A stretch of 64,000 bases of DNA, from assembly GCF_954871325.1 (NCBI RefSeq), contig NC_088777.1, positions 26,389,366 to 26,453,365 of the forward strand, read 5' to 3'. How positions within the stretch are numbered: position 1 is the first letter of the stretch; each line of letters opens with the position of its first letter. Of the stretch, positions 57,883 to 64,000 are shown in pieces. The position numbers were made by a program, and so were the translations under genes. Source of the stretch: Gordionus sp. m RMFG-2023 (taxonomy: Eukaryota; Nematomorpha; Gordioida; Chordodea; Parachordodidae). Under the pieces are notes generated by a model, which searched no databases, was not told where the DNA came from, and saw only the letters and a list, made by a program, of their open reading frames with translations.

Positions 57883-58874
57883 TTAAATTGAAATATTATT
57901 AAAATTTATACAATCATTAATAAAATGAATAAAAATATCAAAATGATTTAATAATCGACATTTTCCAAAATATCTATAAAGAAGATATTCATAAATATTA
58001 TCCCTATCCGTATGTCTTTTATAGTTTGCTTTTAGATCCCGACACAGCCTTTCGACATTTTGGGCATGGAAATGATTTCCGATAGTGGAAATAATTTGTT
58101 TGTTCTTAAATAGATTTAAATTTATTATCACTTTTGATTTACATAAAAAATGTATTTATACACCCTAACCACGAGTCAGTCATTATCGTCGAATCTTGCA
58201 TTACATTATATTTACCCACATGCAGTATGGTATCTTGATACCTTGTTGGTAGCAGTTAGAAATATTTTATTTGTCTCCCGACATATGCCACCGATGATCC
58301 ATATAGCCTCGGAGATCAAATGCCGACCACGATTATATTTACGCTTCCATATATGATTTTCGTTAATTACGATAACGCGATGGGGTCTCCCGATATTTAA
58401 ATGATTCGAAACTATATGCCACATACCTTATGAAATTTTTTGAACCTATATAAGTGAAATAAAAAAAACCATATTTTACTTTAAATAACCATCTAGAAAT
58501 TGCATTCCTATCATAATCTAATTCCCTTAAAGCACTTAAAATTGTATAAAGGCCTAAAGATAAATAGTTCTTTAATATTTTTTAACGAATTAGCTTATGT
58601 ACTAGTACATTAATCTTAAAAATTTCCCAACGTCCCAAATCCCTTCAAAAATAGAATCTAAAAATTGGTCATTTATGATATCAAAATTAATATTACCTTT
58701 ACATACCGAATATAATCTACCACACTTATTGCATCGGTATGACAAACTCTTCTTGTTTTTTTCTACCCACTTTATAGTATGTTGTATTCCTGACGGTATT
58801 AATTGGTTATTTAGACAAAACTCGTAAGTTGTTTTATCATTTTGAGTATACACACCTACTTTAAAAATATTCAT
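57883..58874 (-). pseudogene. Merlin/ISXO2-type transposase relic
   Basis: Three minus-strand pieces. 58602-58874: a zinc-ribbon-like N-terminus, SYRCNKCGRLYSVCKGN. 58212-58424: RPHRVIVINENHIWKRKYNRGR and WIIGGICRETNKIFL, the DDE_Tnp_IS1595/ISXO2 core. 57883-58131: HAQNVERLCRDLKANYKRH and YEYLLYRYFGKC, its C-terminal part with the catalytic Glu. The second Asp is in IMTDSW near 58160. The first Asp (normally V-x-I-D-E) reads Asn here. Merlin DNA transposons are the eukaryotic members of this superfamily. No terminal repeats could be fixed. Broken and catalytically dead. Confidence 0.72.
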
Positions 58875-59079
58875 TATAAAAGAAAGAGGAAATAATATTA
58901 AGTTTGTATGGAAGGAATCATATTATATATACATAATCTAATAATAATCGGAACTAAAAATTATTTAAAAAAAATTTTTTTCTTAAATTTGTAGGAAAAA
59001 TTTTCCCCCACCCATATATAAACGCTGAGAATAATCGGAATTAGAAATTCCTATATTTTTTCCTTAATACATTTAGATT
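58875..59079. other. No gene
   Basis: AT-rich; AATAATCGGAA(C/T)TA recurs twice (58940 and 59030). Confidence 0.5.
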
Positions 59080-59345
59080 ATTATTTATTTCCATTAATTA
59101 TAGTATTATAACCAAAAAAAATTTAAAATGTGAAGTTTCATCTACCAAAAATTTACCTTACCCCTATACCCCTTTAAAAAACTTTGTAGGCATTAAGTAA
59201 TTTTCCTCAAGTTGCTACTTTTTTAAAATATCTTAAATAAAAATTTGATATATTAAATAACAAAAAAAACATTAAAAAAAATAACAAAAAAAACAAAAAT
59301 AATATCAAAAACAAAATAACAAAAAAAAATCACATAAAAAAAATA
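59080..59345. repeat. Dispersed repeat, partner of 50595-50765
   Basis: Reverse complement of the other copy. It contains an A-rich low-complexity tail (ATAACAAAAAAAAC-type, 59260-59345). Confidence 0.6.
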
Positions 59346-60720
59346 ACATAAGTGGCAATAACTATCTTTTTATTCAAATTATAATTAATCAATATTTTTA
59401 ATACTTATGCAAATTTAAAAAAAATATTTATTGAATATAACACACTTAAAGCTAAGCATGTACTTAATGAGTGGATGTTTAAATGAAATAACTTCAATGA
59501 CACAAACTTAGAAAAATTTTTATTATTAATGGCTTATTTTTTTGATTTTTTTAGCATAGTTGTTATTTTATATTCCTTAATGTTAAATTTAATATATTTA
59601 AAATATAAATAAATTATTTTCATTTAATTGGTAGATAAATCTAAATATAAAAATGAAGTCATAAATGATCAATTTAATTACAAGGATCAAAAATTTTTTG
59701 GACCTTTGTTCTGTAAAAATAATCTGTTGAAATTAATTAAATAGCTTAATTGCATAACAAATTTTTCAATTTTATTTTTTAAAAGTACGTTTAACAAAAA
59801 AATTATTCAAAAATAACGTATAACCCCCCCCCCCCCCCTCTCAAAAAAAAGAAGCGGATTGCCATTACTAATGGTAATGAGTAATAAAGCTCCTCCATAA
59901 ATATTAAAATAATTCTTTTAGAAAAGGAATATCAATAAAATAGAAATTTGTTAAAAAGGCTAAAAAGAGAATAAACCGTGGAAAATCGGTATTGATCTTA
60001 ATGCTCGCATAAAAACTTTGTTAATAACTAAATATAGTCCGATAAAAATATAATAATGATACTTTATTATTTATATAGTATAATGCATATTTTGTGTAAT
60101 AGTATAGTGAATAATAAATGTAATGTTCAAATATATATTTCGACGTTATCTTTCAATATGATTTTAATAAAATAAGGTATCATAAAATATTATTTTAAAA
60201 ATTTATCTAACAAAATCTATAAATTATAAAAATAAATTTATAAATATTAAATCTACCATTGATGCACAAAATTATTTTAAGTAAATAAATTTATTTTGAA
60301 TTTTGTAAAATAGTTTTATAGATATTCCGCTAACTTTTAATGAATAAATTATAAGTTTAATATAAAAAAAAATTCCTTTTAATTTTAAATTTATTTTTGA
60401 TTTCGATTGAATAAAAACTTAGTAAAAATTTTAAAATCTAAAATAACTTTTATAATTCAGTATTCGATCATTTTACGCAAAAACAAAGATAAATTATATA
60501 TATTTTTTAATATTTTTATGGTTTGACTAATAAATAAATTAAATTTTACATTGCTTCCCTAGTAGTAAACTTGATGCTTCGTCACTGTTTTCTAATGTTC
60601 TTTAAAGAAGCACATCATACTGTAAATTTATGAACAAACTATTTGAATTAGATTATAAATAATTTTGTTTAGTTCATGCATGATGTGAGTTATTCAGTCA
60701 ATCAGCCCCACTCTATCCTT
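59346..60720. other. No gene recognised
   Basis: AT-rich, with a C run at 59824-59838. No open frame longer than noise. Confidence 0.55.
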
Positions 60721-60730
60721 TATGAATGAT

Positions 60731-60872
60731 AAAATTGTTGCGCATTTAATTTGATGAAATTGTTTTACATTGATATTTATAAAAATGTTTTGTATTTAAT
60801 ATTTATAAAATTGTTTTGCATTTAATATTTATAAAATTGTTTTGCATTTAATATTAATGAAATTGTTTTACT
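60731..60872. repeat. Tandem repeat of about 30 bp
   Basis: AAATTGTTTTGCATTTAATA plus TTTATA recurs four to five times. Confidence 0.8.
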
Positions 60873-61199
60873 ATTATTTATGAAATTTTGCATTATGTGT
60901 TGTTTTACAATTGATATTAATAAAAGTATTTTCTTCATTTGTGTGATTATTTAATGGATTAAATGTGTATACTGAGTTTAAATGTTTGCTAATATATATT
61001 ATTATATATTATTTCACTATGAAAATGTAATTCTTGACATTAATTCATTATTTGATACATAATTATAAAATATTATATGATTTAATATATTTGCAAAAGT
61101 CATTGTAAGTTTATTTTGTTTTAATATTAATAAATGATTTAATATTATGAAAATTGAAAGTGGAGTAGAATTTATAATATTAATGTATGATATGAGGTA

Positions 61200-61580
61200 T
61201 TGTTATCAATGTAACTTAAAGCTAAAAAATAAATTTTTTAAGTTTCGAATTTTATAATACTTAGGTATTTTCTATTTTATATATAATAATAGGGTATCTA
61301 ATCCTAGTCTTAAAACAAAGCAAATATATTTTTTTGAGATTTATTTTGATGTTATATTATTTATAATGGTTATATTATTTTTTTAAGAGATAATTTATAT
61401 TAAACTGCGGTGGGTCTATTTATCGCTCGTCTAAGGCCAACCACGTAATAAATCATTTAACATTAAATTATTTACTCCTTTATTTTTATATTATATTTTC
61501 AATCATATTTCAGTGGGCTTTCACTTTCCTAATATTAATTGAGAATTAATTAGTTTTTAGAAAATAAAATAAATTTATCT
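61200..61580 (-). pseudogene. Mitochondrial 12S rRNA-like insert (numt)
   Basis: The minus strand contains CTAGGATTAGATACCCTATT (61289-61308), the universal core of small-subunit mitochondrial rRNA, followed by ACCTAAGTATT and GAAACTTAAAAAATTT, as in arthropod 12S. Upstream similarity (CCACCGCAGTTTAAT, near 61405) is weaker. Only the part at about 61215-61310 is firmly recognised; the outer limits are estimates. It sits in nuclear repeats, so it is a nuclear copy. Confidence 0.72.
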
Positions 61581-61659
61581 ATTAGATATTTTAGCTTCTA
61601 TACTATTATAAAATTAAATTTACTTATAACTTTTGTTAATTATAAAAATAATATTCTAT

Positions 61660-61673
61660 CCGCTAGATGGCGT
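61660..61673. promoter_or_regulatory. CTCF-like motif
   Basis: CCGCTAGATGGCGT fits the core of the CTCF site known in insects and vertebrates (CCNNNAGRKGGCG). It is a single match in AT-rich DNA; binding is not shown. Confidence 0.35.
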
Positions 61674-62228
61674 TTTAAAATACATATAGTATTTTAAACT
61701 GTGTTAAATAAATTTTGTCATTTTTATCATGATATCTAAAATATTTACGATTTTTTAATAGTTTCTATATTTTGATAAAAAATTAGTAGTCATTTTCAAA
61801 TTTTGCAATTTTATTAATCAGATAAATTAATAACGATAGTAATAATAATGTTATTATATAAAATTATTCCCTTCAGAAAATATAATTTGTTCGGCAGAGA
61901 AGATATAAATATAAATTTAGGGTAATAAATTATATATATAGACGAAATATATTCAATATTATAGAAATATAGGAAATGAGCAAGGGAAAATTTGAAAAAA
62001 ATAGGGAATTAAAATTTATAAAAAATATATTTTCGAGTACTTTCTGCTTTAATTCTACATCTCTGATGTGGTTTTTTTAAGCCTTTTGGTTTTAAAACAG
62101 ATATAGTTTTTTCTAATAAATGTAATTTATCTTTGCTTTGACTATTAAATAAATTAATTAATGTATCATGACAATCTACCGATTCGGTTAAATAATTGCG
62201 ATGTTCATTATTTAAAAAATCCATTTCG
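61674..62228. other. No gene recognised
   Basis: The 71-residue minus-strand frame at 62009-62224 (LHLLEKTISVLKPKGLKKPH) belongs to no family I know. Its start codon abuts the satellite array. Confidence 0.4.
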
Positions 62229-63660
62229 ATATTTTATTAATATTAGATATTTACTATTTTTTATAACATTTTATGATAAAATATTTACGATTTTTATGAC
62301 ACAATAAGGAAAATGTTATTTAACATATTCAAAAATAATATTTTTTTATTTTATGATAAACAATAAACATTAAATATATTCGATCTCTATTAATATCATA
62401 TATTTAGGATTTTTTTATAACATTTCTTTATACACTAAGCAGTGTCTACATGACAGAATTTTCACTGGATGCAAACCCCCCTTCAAAAACTTTTGCCTAC
62501 CCCCCTAAAAAAATTATGCCATCTTAGGCGGCGATGTTTCTCCATTATTATTTCCACTTTTTAAATTATAATGATAATCTTTTCAGAGAATTTATAAAGA
62601 TTAACTTAAATTAATCTATCTCTATTACCTATTATCAATATTTTGTAAATATAAAGGATTTATTTTTAGATAATAAATTCAATTAAAACCTCCATTATTT
62701 ACAATAAATTCATTATTATAGCATTATGAGCTTGCTGAAATATCTAAACCTTTTAAATGCAGAATTTGGAAAACAATGTATATGATTGTTTGCAATATAT
62801 AGATTTGGTCGATGAATTGTATTATAATAGTTCTATAATAAAAGTATTAATTTCTACAGCAATAAATTTGTCCTATTTCATCTCAAATTTAATAGATAAC
62901 CCTCCAAAAAATTTATCCTACCCCCATTAAAGCCGCCTACCCTTTACCCTCCTCAAAAAAATAGGATGCAAACTGTTCCTACCCCTCCCGCTCATGTAGA
63001 CGCTGACACTAAGTCAAAATTTATCAAACACATTCAAAAATATTATTTTTTTATTTTATGATAAAAATTAAATATATTCGATATTTTATTAATATTGGAT
63101 ATTTATGATTTTTTATAGTATTTCTTGATACAATAAGGCAAAAATTTTTAAACTCACTCAAAAATATTATTTTTTTATTTTATGATAAACATTAAATATA
63201 TTCGATATTCTATTAATATTGGATATTGGATATTTACGATTTTTATAGCATTTCTTGATACAATAAGGCAAATGTTATTTAACACATTCTAAAATATTAT
63301 TTTTTTTATTTAATGATAAAAATTAAAAATTAAATATATTCATTCTATTAATATTGGATATTTACGATTTTTATAGCATTTCTTGATACAATAAGGCAAA
63401 ATTCATTAAACTCATTGAAAAATATTATTTATTTTATTTTATGATAAACATTGAATATATTCGATATTCTATTAATATTTGATATTTACGATTTTTTTAG
63501 CATTTCTTGATACAATAAGGCAAAAGTTATTAAACACATTCAAAAATATTATTTTATGATAAAAATTAAATATATTCTTTCTAATAATATTGGATATTTA
63601 CGATTTTTTATGGCATTTCTTGATATAATAAGGCAAAAACACATTCAAAAATATTATTAA
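62229..63660. repeat. Satellite array, period about 120-135 bp, split by a MITE
   Basis: Units carry TATTCGATATTTTATTAATA, TTGGATATTTACGATTTT, GCATTTCTTGATACAATAAG and AAAAATATTATTTTTTTATT. About two units lie left of the MITE (62229-62439) and five right of it (63014-63660). Confidence 0.85.
62440..63005. mobile_element. hAT-7 MITE, copy 2 (566 bp, uninterrupted)
   Basis: Ends CAGTGTCTACATGACAG and the inverse of CAGCGTCTACATGAGCGG. The perfect TSD ACACTAAG lies at 62432-62439 and 63006-63013. The body matches copy 1 at 42213-45975 minus its LINE. No open frame. Confidence 0.93.
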
Positions 63661-64000
63661 TCATCTCTATTGATTATATGAAATAAAAAATATTATAATA
63701 ATTACCATATGATAAAATTTTATAAAAAAAACGATTTTAATTTTACAAATTAATATCTTGATGAAAAATAGGAACACCATGTCTGCTGGACAAGGAGGGA
63801 AAAGGGAGAGTTTCGAAGAAATACTTGTAGTTCCTCCTTAGGATTTCGAATTAGATTTTTGGTTTAAGAGATAGGGACTCGTTTTTGACCCCTGTCCTTA
63901 ATGCAATTCTTCTATCCAATTGATTAAGAACTTTAGGGATTGGGGACTGGGGTTTCCCAGAATGCTAAAAATTAGGGGAATGAATATAAAAGAATTAGGG
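63661..64000. other. No gene recognised
   Basis: The last 230 bases are less AT-rich (GGACAAGGAGGGAAAAGGG; TTAGGGATTGGGGACTGGGG) and differ in character from the rest, perhaps the edge of another element or a gene outside the window. The short frame from ATG at 63779 closes after about 20 codons. Confidence 0.4.

Noticed and set aside
61380-61700. Complete mitochondrial rRNA gene
   Set aside because: Only the central 12S core is convincingly conserved; the flanks diverge quickly.
63941-64000. Telomere-like repeat (TTAGGG)
   Set aside because: Only isolated TTAGGG words occur, not a tandem run.

Overview
The window is a very AT-rich stretch of eukaryotic, probably animal, nuclear DNA made almost entirely of transposable elements and their debris. 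I found no convincing host gene. A short mitochondrial 12S rRNA-like insert near 61.3 kb looks arthropod-like, so an arthropod is my best guess, held weakly. Introns visible inside the elements are mostly 40-55 bp.

Layout. 1.0-3.7 kb: N-terminal part of a Helitron polyprotein whose 5' exons are a tandem array. 4.5-7.0 kb: satellites and a small MITE. 7.7-8.05 kb: relic of an unrecognised short-intron gene, with a partial second copy at 14.5 kb. 9.1-14.5 kb: a hAT transposon (hAT-1) with a second hAT (hAT-2) inserted in it. 15-19.7 kb: two MITEs, a recent 163-bp tandem duplication and a 37-bp LINE tail, otherwise no genes. 19.7-37.3 kb: a long-TIR element (E1) opened by a Ty3/Gypsy fossil, which itself carries a Ginger/KRBA2-type DNA transposon and a second E1-related insert, followed by two more hATs (hAT-3, hAT-4). 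39.2-46.6 kb: a hAT (hAT-5) containing another hAT (hAT-6) and a hAT-type MITE (hAT-7), the latter split by a full-length LINE. 50.8-57.7 kb: a second hAT-6 copy holding a second LINE, another MITE (hAT-8) and a second hAT-2. 57.9-58.9 kb: a Merlin/ISXO2-type transposase relic. 59-64 kb: repeats, the mitochondrial insert and a satellite array cut by another hAT-7 MITE.

Most boundaries rest on visible target-site duplications (TSDs): 8 bp for nearly every hAT-type insertion, 4 bp (CCGG) for Ginger and about 16 bp for the LINEs. These allow a relative order of insertion.

The most interesting items are the nearly whole, multiply spliced Ginger transposon with a DD35E integrase and an OTU protease domain; the two LINE copies that each start with a tRNA-Arg-like head; and repeated, phase-matched duplication of tiny exons in several unrelated elements.
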